Below the pieces are notes generated by a model. It was given only the letters and a program-made list of their open reading frames with translations. It had not been told where the DNA came from and did not search any database. A DNA stretch of 64,000 nt from Pseudomonadota bacterium. Lineage in GTDB: Bacteria > Myxococcota_A > UBA796 > SXON01. Shown here piece after piece: positions 55,475-63,361 of the stretch (the stretch's first letter is position 1; each line of letters starts with the position of its first letter). The stretch lies in NCBI GenBank assembly GCA_030685065.1, contig JAUXQH010000029.1:1-64000 (forward strand). Reading direction: 5' to 3'. Both the position numbers and the translations under genes were made by a program.

Positions 55475-57114
55475 TGGCGGGCCTCGGCCTGTTCCGCCGC
55501 GCGACCTTCGTGCTGGCCGTGGCGCTCTCCCTCGACGCCCTGCTCGCGCTCCGCGGCCGCGTCGCCCCGCCGCCCGCGCCGGCGTCCTTCCGCGCCTACG
55601 ACCTCGACGTCCGCTCGCCCACGGACCGCCGCTACGGCCCCAACCGCCTCGCCCGGAGCCACGGGATCTGGGTGGTGCGGTCCGAGGGCACGCCCTACGA
55701 GATCGGGTACGCGACGGGGCTCCTCGCCGGGGACATGGCGGACCGCAACGAGGACGCCATCGTCAACGAGTTCTACACGCACGTCACCAACCCGTTCGTG
55801 CGCTACGCGCTGGCGCGCGGGGTGCCGCTGCTCGCCGACGCGATGAACGCGGGCACCCCGCTCGCCTACCTCGAGGAGGTCCGGGGGCTCACCGACACCG
55901 GCGACGACCACATGGGGTGGCTGGCGCCCGCCTACACCCGGAAGCTCTGCTACCACGCGATCCACGACGTCGGGCAGGCCATGGTCGGGCAGGCCCCGGG
56001 GGACAGCCCTCTGCTCGGCTGCACCGGGTTTCTCGCCGGGGGCGCCCGCACCGCCGACGGCCACTGGATCATCGGCCGCAACTGGGACTTCGACGGCGGG
56101 CGCCTCTTCGACGAGGAGAAGGCGGTCATCCTCGTGAAGCGGGACGGAGTCCTCCCCTTCCTCCACGTCGCCATCGTGGGCCTCGCCGGGGTGGTGTCGG
56201 GCGTCAACGCCGCGGGGATCGGCGTCGCCGTGCTCGCGGGCGCCTCCGACGCGCCCATCCGCCCGGGCGCGCCGATGATCTTCATCGTGCGCGAGATCCT
56301 CGAGCAGGCGCGCAGCCTCGACGACGCGCGGGCCATCCTCGATGCCCGTCGGGGCTTCGTCTCCGAGGGCCTCCTGGTGGTCGACGGGACGCGCGGCGAG
56401 GGCGCGGTCTTCGAGGTGACGCCCGACCAGGTGGAGGTGCTCCCCGCGGACGGCGCCATCGCGCTCTCCAACCACTTCCGCTCGGCGGCGCTCGGGGACG
56501 ACCTCGCCAACCAGCAGCGGATGGCCGAGGGCACGACCATCGCCCGTCTCGCGCGCATGGAGGAGCTCATCGCGCCCGAGCACGGCCCGATCGATCTTTC
56601 CCGCGCGCTGACCATCCTCCGCGACCGCGCGGGCGTCGGCGGCGCCGCGCTGCCGGCCGGGCACGAGAGCGCGCTGAACGCCGACGTGGCCTCCCACGGC
56701 GTGGTGATCGACGCGACCGCGCGGACGATCACCGTGTCGATGTCGCCGAACCTCTCCGGGGGCTTCGTCCGCTTCTCCCTCGACGACGTTCTCGCCGGGA
56801 ACCTCGACGGCGTGCAGGTCGCGGGGCCGGATGACCCCGAGCTCACCTACCGCGTGCGCGAGGCCCGCCTGCTCCGCCACCAGGCGGCCCGCGTCGCGCC
56901 CGCCGCCGCCGAGCCCCTCCTCCGCCAATCGCTCCGGCTCGCGCCCGGCACCCCCGAGGCGCTCCTCGCGCTCGCCGAGACCCTCGTCGCGCTCGACCGG
57001 GGAGACGAGGCCCTCCCGCTCGTCGACCAGGCCATCGCCACCCCGCCCGCCCACGCGAAGGATCGGCGCCGGGCCGAGGCCATCCGCGTCGAGGTCATCG
57101 ATGCGCCTCGATGA
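55471..57114 (+). CDS. C45-family (acyl-CoA:6-APA acyltransferase-like) N-terminal-nucleophile hydrolase with TPR-like tail
   Basis: A 547-aa protein with one N-terminal membrane segment. The Ntn-hydrolase domain carries the self-processing and catalytic Cys184 in LLGCTGFLAGG, followed by HWIIGRNWDFDGGRLFDEEKAV and GLAGVVSGVNAAGIGVAVLAG, typical of the C45/acyl-CoA:6-aminopenicillanate acyltransferase family. The last 100 aa look like a tetratricopeptide pair (EPLLRQSLRLAPGTPEALLALAETLVAL). It may transfer or remove acyl groups on amino compounds outside the cytoplasm. It overlaps apbE by 4 nt and the LpxL-like gene by 14 nt. Confidence 0.78.
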   Translation: MMAGLGLFRRATFVLAVALSLDALLALRGRVAPPPAPASFRAYDLDVRSPTDRRYGPNRLARSHGIWVVRSEGTPYEIGYATGLLAGDMADRNEDAIVNEFYTHVTNPFVRYALARGVPLLADAMNAGTPLAYLEEVRGLTDTGDDHMGWLAPAYTRKLCYHAIHDVGQAMVGQAPGDSPLLGCTGFLAGGARTADGHWIIGRNWDFDGGRLFDEEKAVILVKRDGVLPFLHVAIVGLAGVVSGVNAAGIGVAVLAGASDAPIRPGAPMIFIVREILEQARSLDDARAILDARRGFVSEGLLVVDGTRGEGAVFEVTPDQVEVLPADGAIALSNHFRSAALGDDLANQQRMAEGTTIARLARMEELIAPEHGPIDLSRALTILRDRAGVGGAALPAGHESALNADVASHGVVIDATARTITVSMSPNLSGGFVRFSLDDVLAGNLDGVQVAGPDDPELTYRVREARLLRHQAARVAPAAAEPLLRQSLRLAPGTPEALLALAETLVALDRGDEALPLVDQAIATPPAHAKDRRRAEAIRVEVIDAPR

Positions 57115-58174
57115 ACGAGTCGTGATCGGGCTGTTCGCCGCCGTGGTGATCCTCGACACGGTGCGCGACGTCGACGGCTCCGCGCTCCCCGTCGGGCTCG
57201 CCGCGGCCGGCACCGGGCTGCACCTGCTCGCGGGCCTCCGCCGGCCGGAGGTCGTGCCTCGCGCCGAGGGCTGGACCGGCCGCTCCTTTGGCACCGACGC
57301 GGGGTGGCGGCTCCTCCTGTTCCTCAAGGGGGTGTTCGGGCGTCGGATCGCGGCGGGGATCGGCACCTTCCTCGCCGCCTGGTACGTGGCGTTCGCGCCG
57401 AGCGTCCGCCGGGGGCTGGAGAGCTACCGCGTGCGGGTGCTGCCGGATCGGTCCCCGTTGGCCGCGAGCTTCGCCATCTTCCGGAGCTTCGCGCACGCGG
57501 TGCTCGATCGCCTCACCTACGTGGAGGCGGGCCCGGCCGCCTTCCGCTATGCCCGCGAGGGCGAGGAGCACCTCCTCGACGCCTTCGGCGAGCCACGGGG
57601 CGCCATCCTCCTCGGCGCCCACGTCGGCAACATCGAGGTGTCGTCCGGGACCGGCGAGAACGCGCCGCGCATGAAGAAGCTCCACGTGTTGCGCTTCGAG
57701 ACCCCCGGGGATCACGGCCGCGCGCTGATCGCGAGCATGCCGGAGGCGTGGCGGCCCAAGGTCATCGCCGTGAACGCCGGCGAGGGGTTCTCGGCGCTCA
57801 CGGTGGTCCGCGTCCTCCGCGAGGGCGCCGTGGTCGCGATGATGGGCGACCGCCTCATCGACGATCGCACCGTGACCGTCGACTTCCTCGGCAGTCCGTG
57901 CCGCTTCCCCGCCGGCCCCTGGCTGATCGCCGCCCTCGCGCGCGTGCCGATCGTGGTGGTCGGCGCCTTCGAGGAGGGGCCGGGGACCTACCGGGTCATC
58001 GCCACGCCGCCGATCCACTGCGTGTTCGACCGCAAGCGCCCGCGCGAGGAGCAGCTCCGCGAGTGGGCGCAGATCTACGCCGACCGGGTGGGCGCGCTCG
58101 TGCGCCGCTATCCGACCCAGTACTACAATTTCCACGACGTTTGGGTGAGCACGCCATGCCCGGTGGACCCGTGA
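57101..58174 (+). CDS. LpxL/HtrB-like lysophospholipid acyltransferase
   Basis: A 357-aa membrane-associated acyltransferase. It has hydrophobic segments near the N terminus and around residues 75-105. The HX4E motif is in LLGAHVGNIEVSSG, and further blocks are AVVAMMGDRLIDDRTVTVDFLG and YNFHDVW. This is the lauroyl/myristoyltransferase family that also appears in aryl-polyene and lipid-decorating gene clusters. With the C45-type acyltransferase and a methyltransferase next to it, it may acylate a secondary metabolite or surface lipid rather than lipid A. Confidence 0.83.
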   Translation: MRLDERVVIGLFAAVVILDTVRDVDGSALPVGLAAAGTGLHLLAGLRRPEVVPRAEGWTGRSFGTDAGWRLLLFLKGVFGRRIAAGIGTFLAAWYVAFAPSVRRGLESYRVRVLPDRSPLAASFAIFRSFAHAVLDRLTYVEAGPAAFRYAREGEEHLLDAFGEPRGAILLGAHVGNIEVSSGTGENAPRMKKLHVLRFETPGDHGRALIASMPEAWRPKVIAVNAGEGFSALTVVRVLREGAVVAMMGDRLIDDRTVTVDFLGSPCRFPAGPWLIAALARVPIVVVGAFEEGPGTYRVIATPPIHCVFDRKRPREEQLREWAQIYADRVGALVRRYPTQYYNFHDVWVSTPCPVDP

Positions 58175-59238
58175 GCGCGGTCATGTCCGACAACGAGGCC
58201 GCCCGTTTCGCGGCGCAACGCCTCGCCTTCTCCCCCCTCGTCTTCCAGGCCTGCCGCGCGCTGCGGGATCTCGGCATCCTCGAGCAGGTCTCCCGCGCCC
58301 GCGGCAAGGGCGTGACCGCGAGTGAGGTCGTCGCGACGGGCACGGTGTCCGCCTACGTGGCGGCGCTGCTGTTGGAGGCCGGGCTGGGCGCCGGGCTCTG
58401 CACCTGTGAGGACCTCGCGCCCGAGCCGCGCTTCTTCATCACCGCCATGGGCGTGTACTGGCTCCGCGACCAGCTCACCCGCGTGAACGCCGAGTTCAAC
58501 CACCACGTCTGCTACGGCGGCGCCTTCCACCTCCGCGAAGCGCTGCTGGAAGGGAGAGCGGCGGGGCTGCCGGCCATCGACGCCACCGGGGCGGCCACGG
58601 TGTACGAGGCCCTCGCGAGCCTGGCGCCCGACGTGAAGAAGGCCTGGTTCGACTTCGACCACTACTACTCGGACGGGGTGTTCGAGGCGTGCCTTCCGCG
58701 GGTCCTCGCGCCGGGCGTGCGCCACGTGGTGGACATCGGCGGAAACACCGGGCGCTTTGCCCGCCTCTGCTTGGAGGGCGGCGTCGAACGGATGACGCTG
58801 GTCGACCTCCCCGGGCAGCTCGCCGTGGCGCGGGAGAACCTGAAGGGCTTCGCTCCGCGGGTGGACTACGCGCCCACGAACGTGCTCGACGTCGCCGCGC
58901 CTTTTCCGGCGGGCGCGGACGTGTACTGGCTCAGCCAGTTCCTCGACTGTTTCGGGGAGGACGAGATCCGCTCCATCCTCGCGCGGGTGCGCGCGGCGAT
59001 GCGCCCGGACTCCAAGGTGTTCATCCTCGAGACCTTCTGGAACGAGCAGCGCTACGAGGCGGCGCGTTTTTGTGTCATCGGCACGTCTCTGTACTTCGCG
59101 TGCATCGCCAACGGAAACTCCCGGATGTACCACTCGGAGGTGATGAAGGGCCTCGCGCGGGACGCGGGCCTCGTCGTCGCGGACGAGGTGAAGCACGTCG
59201 GGCTGTCCCACTCCTTGATCGTCCTGGGCGCCGGCTAG
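58171..59238 (+). CDS. Class I SAM-dependent O-methyltransferase-like protein
   Basis: A 355-aa protein. The N-terminal helical/winged-helix dimerisation region (FQACRALRDLGILEQVSRARGKGVTASEV) and a Rossmann methyltransferase domain with SAM motif HVVDIGGNTGRFARL, the acidic VDLPGQ and QFLDCFGEDEI fit the acetylserotonin/hydroxyneurosporene O-methyltransferase type. The typical catalytic His-Glu pair was not located with certainty. GTG 58171 overlaps the preceding stop by 4 nt; ATG 58156 is an in-frame alternative. It is the last gene of the 11-gene operon and converges with the acyl-AMP ligase gene. Confidence 0.8.
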   Translation: MSAVMSDNEAARFAAQRLAFSPLVFQACRALRDLGILEQVSRARGKGVTASEVVATGTVSAYVAALLLEAGLGAGLCTCEDLAPEPRFFITAMGVYWLRDQLTRVNAEFNHHVCYGGAFHLREALLEGRAAGLPAIDATGAATVYEALASLAPDVKKAWFDFDHYYSDGVFEACLPRVLAPGVRHVVDIGGNTGRFARLCLEGGVERMTLVDLPGQLAVARENLKGFAPRVDYAPTNVLDVAAPFPAGADVYWLSQFLDCFGEDEIRSILARVRAAMRPDSKVFILETFWNEQRYEAARFCVIGTSLYFACIANGNSRMYHSEVMKGLARDAGLVVADEVKHVGLSHSLIVLGAG

Positions 59239-59267
59239 TTGCGGCCCCCCCCTCCCATCCCGGCCTC

Positions 59268-61133
59268 TCATTCTCTGGGGCGGTTGAAGACCTTGCTGGC
59301 GGCGTGGGTGGCACGCCCGAACAGGGAACGGGCGAGGTGGCGGGCCACGGTGAGCTTCTCACCGGCGGCGCCGAGGGTGCGGACGCCCTCCCCGCCGAGC
59401 TGACCGGCGAGGTATTGCTCTCGCGTCTTACGACGTTGGAGCTTGCCCGAGGAGGTCTTCGGGAGCTGCCCGGCCGCGAGGAGGACCACGTCGGCGACCT
59501 TGAGCGAGAGCCGGTCCGCGACGGTGCTGGCGATGGTCTCCTTCAGGTCGGCCGGTGGCTCGGCGCGGGTCTCCACCACCACCACCAGCTCCTCGCTCTC
59601 CTTGCCGGGACGGGAGAACGCCACCACGTTGCCCTTGCGCACGCCGTCGATATCGGCGACCGCCCACTCGATGGTCTGCGGGTGGTGGTTGCGGCCCTTG
59701 AGGATGATGAGATCCTTGCTGCGGCCGGAGATGTACACGTTGCCGTGGTGGACGAAGCCGAGGTCACCGGTGCGGAGCCAGATCGTGTCGTCCGCCGCGC
59801 CGGCCCCTCCACCGTCCGCGACGAGGATCGGGCCGTACGCCTCGGCGGTAGCGGCGGCATCCTTCCAGTAGCCGTCGGTCAGCGAGGGGCCGGCGAACAC
59901 GAGCTCTCCCTCGCGGTCCTCGCCCAGGAAGTTGCCCTCGAGGTCGATGACGGCGAGGCGGTGCTGGTCGAAGGGCCTGCCGCAGCCCACGAAGGCGAGC
60001 GCGAGCGCGTCGTCCTCGGGAGCAACCACCCGGCCCTCGCCGCGAAAGGCCTCCGCGTCGAGCAGCAGCACGGGAAGGTCGGCGCCGACCTCCGCGAAAG
60101 ACATCGCCAGCGTCGCCTCGGCCATGCCGTACGCCGGCATCGGCACCCCCGGCTTGAGGCCGCACTGCGCGAAGCGCTCCACGAACTCGAGCAACACGTT
60201 CGCGTTGATGGGCTCGGCACCGCAGCCGATGAGGCGCACACGCGACAGGTCCCAGGCGGACAGCTCCTTCTCCGAGGCGCGCTTCGTCGCGAGCGCGAAC
60301 GCGAAGTTGGGCCCGAAGGAGAGCGTCCCCTTGTAGTCGTGCAGCGTCTGGAGCCAGATGTTCGGCCGCATGACGAAGGAGAGCGTCGGGATGAAGACCA
60401 CGTCCGCCGCCTTCATGAGCGGCGTGATGACAAAACCGATGAGCCCCATGTCGTGGTAGAGCGGCAGCCAGCTCACCGCCACGTCGCGGCCCATCTCCAT
60501 GCCCGTGCCCTCCGTCGCGATGGCCCAGCAGTTGGCCACGAGCGATTTGTGCGACACCATCACGCCCTTCGGCGCGGAGGTGGAGCCGCTCGTGAACTGG
60601 AGGAACGCCAAATCCTCCGCGGTGATGTCCGGCAGCGGGCCCTCGCTCTTCTTCCCCGCGTCGAGGGACTCGACCAACACCAGGTCCTGGAGCGTCTCCA
60701 CCTTCGGGACAACCTGCCACAACACGGATGACAGCGGCCTGTCCGTGATGAGGAGCCGGGCCCCCGCCGCCTGGAGGATGGTCACGGCGCTCTCCGCGTA
60801 GGCGTCGAGCTTGCCGAACGACAGCGGCGGGAACATCGGCACCGGCACCAGCCCGGCGAGCAGCGCGCCGAGGAACGTGATGACGAAGTCCTGCGGCCGC
60901 GACAGCACGATGGCGACGCGATCGCCTTGGTTCAGGCCCTGTCCGAGCAGCGCGTGGGCCCGCACCTCGGCCGCGCTGTACAGCGCCGCGTAGGAGAAAA
61001 AGGTCGGCTTGTTGGCGTTGTCCAGAAAGGTGTGCCCGTGCTTCTCCACTCCGCGGATGCGACGGAGCGCATCCACGACGGTCGCGGGTGCGTGGGACAG
61101 ATCGACGGTCACGGGGTGTGCTGCGGACAACAT
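59268..61133 (-). CDS. Fatty acyl-AMP ligase (FAAL-like)
   Basis: A 621-aa adenylate-forming enzyme. The P-loop is LQFTSGSTSAPKGVMVSH, followed by VSWLPLYHDMGLIGFVITPL, the A5 motif YGMAEATLAMSF, WLRTGDLGFVHHGNVYISGRSKDLIILKGRNHHPQTIE and PKTSSGKLQRRKTRE. The LYHDMGLIG and NHHPQ segments are typical of FAALs, which hand acyl-AMP to acyl carrier proteins. The C-terminal domain is complete. ATG 61133 is preferred; the track's start is GTG 61142. It is divergent from the thioesterase gene, and no polyketide synthase is in the window. Confidence 0.88.
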   Translation of the reverse strand: MLSAAHPVTVDLSHAPATVVDALRRIRGVEKHGHTFLDNANKPTFFSYAALYSAAEVRAHALLGQGLNQGDRVAIVLSRPQDFVITFLGALLAGLVPVPMFPPLSFGKLDAYAESAVTILQAAGARLLITDRPLSSVLWQVVPKVETLQDLVLVESLDAGKKSEGPLPDITAEDLAFLQFTSGSTSAPKGVMVSHKSLVANCWAIATEGTGMEMGRDVAVSWLPLYHDMGLIGFVITPLMKAADVVFIPTLSFVMRPNIWLQTLHDYKGTLSFGPNFAFALATKRASEKELSAWDLSRVRLIGCGAEPINANVLLEFVERFAQCGLKPGVPMPAYGMAEATLAMSFAEVGADLPVLLLDAEAFRGEGRVVAPEDDALALAFVGCGRPFDQHRLAVIDLEGNFLGEDREGELVFAGPSLTDGYWKDAAATAEAYGPILVADGGGAGAADDTIWLRTGDLGFVHHGNVYISGRSKDLIILKGRNHHPQTIEWAVADIDGVRKGNVVAFSRPGKESEELVVVVETRAEPPADLKETIASTVADRLSLKVADVVLLAAGQLPKTSSGKLQRRKTREQYLAGQLGGEGVRTLGAAGEKLTVARHLARSLFGRATHAASKVFNRPRE

Positions 61134-61295
61134 TTGGATCACCCTGCGATGGCCACACCTCTATCCGCGCCCCTGACCGTCCCGGTATCGGCCGAACGGC
61201 GGGCGAACGCGATGGGATGGCGATATGCCACCATGCTCGGGAAGCTCGAGTCCGGGGCCGTCCACGGTCAATGGCACACCCCGAAAGGATCACCG

Positions 61296-61703
61296 TTGAA
61301 CCGCCCCCACATCCACCCGGTCCAGGTCTACTACGAGGACACCGACTTCTCCGGCGTCGTCTACCACGCGAACTACCTGAAATATTACGAGCGAGCGCGG
61401 GAGCACCTCCTGGGCGTCGAGGAGCTGGTCCGGCTGTACCGGGAAACCGGCATCGGTTTTGTCGTCTACAAGGTCGAGATGACGTTTCGCGAGGGCGCCG
61501 TGTTCGGCGACAGCCTCGAGATCCGCACGACCGTGCGCGCGGAGAGCGACTACCGCGCGGTGTTCAACCAGCAGGTGTGGCGCGTGGGCGGCAAGACGGC
61601 CCTGGTGGAGGGGCTGGTGCAGCTGGTCTGCGTGAACCGGGACAAGCAGCTGGTGCCCCTCCCCGCCAACGTGCTCCGCGCGCTCCAGACCGCCGCGCCT
61701 TGA
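61296..61703 (+). CDS. ybgC: YbgC/4HBT-type acyl-CoA thioesterase
   Basis: A 135-aa hot-dog-fold thioesterase with the catalytic motif VYYEDTDFSGVVYHANYLKYYERARE, which includes the Asp and Tyr-His region of YbgC. The start chosen is TTG 61296: it gives the normal family length, has GAAAGGA 6 nt upstream, and leaves about 160 nt for divergent promoters. The track's ATG 61149 would add 49 atypical residues and leave only 15 nt to the ligase start. YbgC acts on short or long acyl-CoA and is often tied to phospholipid or Tol-Pal genes. Confidence 0.85.
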   Translation: MNRPHIHPVQVYYEDTDFSGVVYHANYLKYYERAREHLLGVEELVRLYRETGIGFVVYKVEMTFREGAVFGDSLEIRTTVRAESDYRAVFNQQVWRVGGKTALVEGLVQLVCVNRDKQLVPLPANVLRALQTAAP

Positions 61704-61816
61704 TCGCGCGCCTCGCGACCCACACGTCGCGCTCGGCGTCCACCCCGCGTGATGTTCAGGCTCCCCCCTGGATGGCACCCTTCTTGCCTACCCTCGCCAT
61801 GACTCCTGGAGCTCCC

Positions 61817-62485
61817 ATGTCCCTCTCCCACCTCGTCCTCCTCGCCGCCCTCCCCCTCACCTTGCTCGGCTGCCCGGCCAACACCGACACCCCCGCGAAG
61901 GACGACACGGGGGAGGCGGATGCCGATACGGATACCGATACGGACACGGATACGGACACCGACACGGACACCGATACGGATACGGACACCGACACGGACA
62001 CGGACACGGACACGGACACCGATACGGATACGGATACGGATACGGATACGGACACGGACACGGACACGGACACGGACACCGATACGGACACCGACACCGA
62101 CACCGACGTTGACGTGTGTGGAGAGCGCGATCTCCTCTTCACCGCCGAGGTGCGCGACAGCACCGGCGCGGCCAGCGCGACCTGGACCAGCTCGGACGAC
62201 CTCTTCCTCGCCGGCGTGGTCAACAACGTCTGCACCACCGACATCTCGTTCACGACCTCGTCAACGTGCCTGGTGAACAGCGCCACGGTGATGGGGAGCA
62301 CCGGCCCCGGCATGGGGGTGGGCGTCTCCTGCGGGGACGCGATCACCGCGTGGACCGTGCCAGCCGGCGGGACCGTGAGCGACGCCTTGAGCTGGGGCCG
62401 CATGACCCCCGACACCTACACGATCACGGTCGACTTCAACTACGCGCGGGCCAGCGCGACTACCAGTATCGTCGTCACGCGGTAG
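61817..62485 (+). CDS. Lipoprotein with a 30-unit Asp-Thr repeat
   Basis: A 222-aa lipoprotein (MSLSHLVLLAALPLTLLGC, Cys 19). The mature part starts with an acidic stretch leading into 30 uninterrupted DT dipeptides, then DVDVCGERD and a C-terminal beta-sandwich of about 120 aa with two Cys pairs (NNVCTTDISFTTSSTCLV). The repeat is probably an extended, acidic, possibly calcium-binding or O-glycosylated linker that holds the domain away from the membrane. ATG 61817 is used because GGAG lies 6 nt before it; ATG 61799 is in frame. Confidence 0.78.
   Translation: MSLSHLVLLAALPLTLLGCPANTDTPAKDDTGEADADTDTDTDTDTDTDTDTDTDTDTDTDTDTDTDTDTDTDTDTDTDTDTDTDTDTDTDTDTDTDVDVCGERDLLFTAEVRDSTGAASATWTSSDDLFLAGVVNNVCTTDISFTTSSTCLVNSATVMGSTGPGMGVGVSCGDAITAWTVPAGGTVSDALSWGRMTPDTYTITVDFNYARASATTSIVVTR
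61925..62104 (+). repeat. Imperfect hexanucleotide repeat encoding (Asp-Thr)30
   Basis: There are 30 tandem copies of GAY-ACS (GATACG, GACACG, GATACC, GACACC in mixed order) over 180 bp. Every variation is at a third codon position, so the protein repeat is perfect while the DNA is not. Confidence 0.97.
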
Positions 62486-62560
62486 CCATCGTCCGCCCCT
62501 CCCCGAGCGGCGCGGAATCACCCGCCGCGACGCGCCTTCTATGTTCACGGGGGAGGCGTC

Positions 62561-63361
62561 ATGGGGCGACAGACGGATCGGCTGCACGATCGGCTCGCGA
62601 TCGCGCCCAACAACGTCGCGGTCTACGCACGGGCCTTGCACGCCCTCACCGAAGGGGGGGTGCCCTTCCTCGTCGGCGGTGCCTGGGGCATGGCCGAGCT
62701 GGCCGGCGTGTGGCGACACACCAAGGACCTCGACCTGTTCGTTCGCCCCGAGCAGGTCGAGCACGTCCTCGGGACGTTGGCCGAGGCCGGCTTCCGTACG
62801 GAGGTGCTCTCCCCCGTGTGGTTGGGGAAAGCCTGGTACGACGACTTGTTCATCGACATCATCTTCAGCTCGGGCAACGGCATCGCCACCGTGGACGACC
62901 GTTGGTTCCACTACGCCCTCCCCGGCACCGTGCTCGAAGTGCCCGTGCACTTCTGCCCGGCGGAGGAGACGATCTGGTCGAAGGCCTGGATCATGGAACG
63001 CGAGCGCTTCGACGGCGCCGACGTGGCCCACCTGCTCCGCGCCACCGGCCCCCGGATGGATTGGCACCGCCTGCTCGAGCGCTTCGCCGAACACTGGCGC
63101 GTGCTGTACGGGCACCTGGTGCTGTTCGGATACATCTACCCGAGCGAGCGCCGCCGCATCCCGGCTTGGGTCATGCTGGAGTTGACCCAACGGCTTCAGC
63201 GCGAGCTCGGCGCGGAGCCGCCGCTCGATCGGCACTGCCTCGGCCCTCTGCTCTCCAACCAGCAATACAAGCCCGACCTCGAGCGCTGGGGGTACACGGT
63301 CCCGGACGAAGCAAGTGAAGGGACACCCAGGGGAACCCATGCGTCTCGCCGCGGCCGGTGA
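62561..63361 (+). CDS. Nucleotidyltransferase-fold protein paired with a phosphoesterase
   Basis: A 266-aa protein with a minimal nucleotidyltransferase-like core: FLVGGAWGMAELAGVWRHTKDLDLFV (the G-G and D-x-D type strand) followed by DDLFIDIIFSSGNG with a third acidic residue. The remainder is helical. It resembles the substrate-binding/nucleotidyltransferase proteins that are widely encoded beside a calcineurin-like phosphoesterase. The ATG is preceded by GGGGGAGG at good distance, and TATGTT further upstream may be its -10. It overlaps the next gene by 23 nt. Confidence 0.75.
   Translation: MGRQTDRLHDRLAIAPNNVAVYARALHALTEGGVPFLVGGAWGMAELAGVWRHTKDLDLFVRPEQVEHVLGTLAEAGFRTEVLSPVWLGKAWYDDLFIDIIFSSGNGIATVDDRWFHYALPGTVLEVPVHFCPAEETIWSKAWIMERERFDGADVAHLLRATGPRMDWHRLLERFAEHWRVLYGHLVLFGYIYPSERRRIPAWVMLELTQRLQRELGAEPPLDRHCLGPLLSNQQYKPDLERWGYTVPDEASEGTPRGTHASRRGR

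Noticed and set aside
61149-61295. N-terminal extension of the thioesterase from ATG 61149
   Set aside because: It would leave 15 nt to the divergent ligase start and add 49 residues not seen in the family. TTG 61296 with GAAAGGA upstream fits the normal length.
61925-62104. Regular repeat as a CRISPR array
   Set aside because: The units are contiguous 6-mers without spacers, inside a lipoprotein reading frame.
61756-62415. ORF encoding a long Ser-Val repeat on the minus strand
   Set aside because: It is only the complement of the Asp-Thr repeat. Third-position changes are silent in the DT frame, which identifies the real frame.
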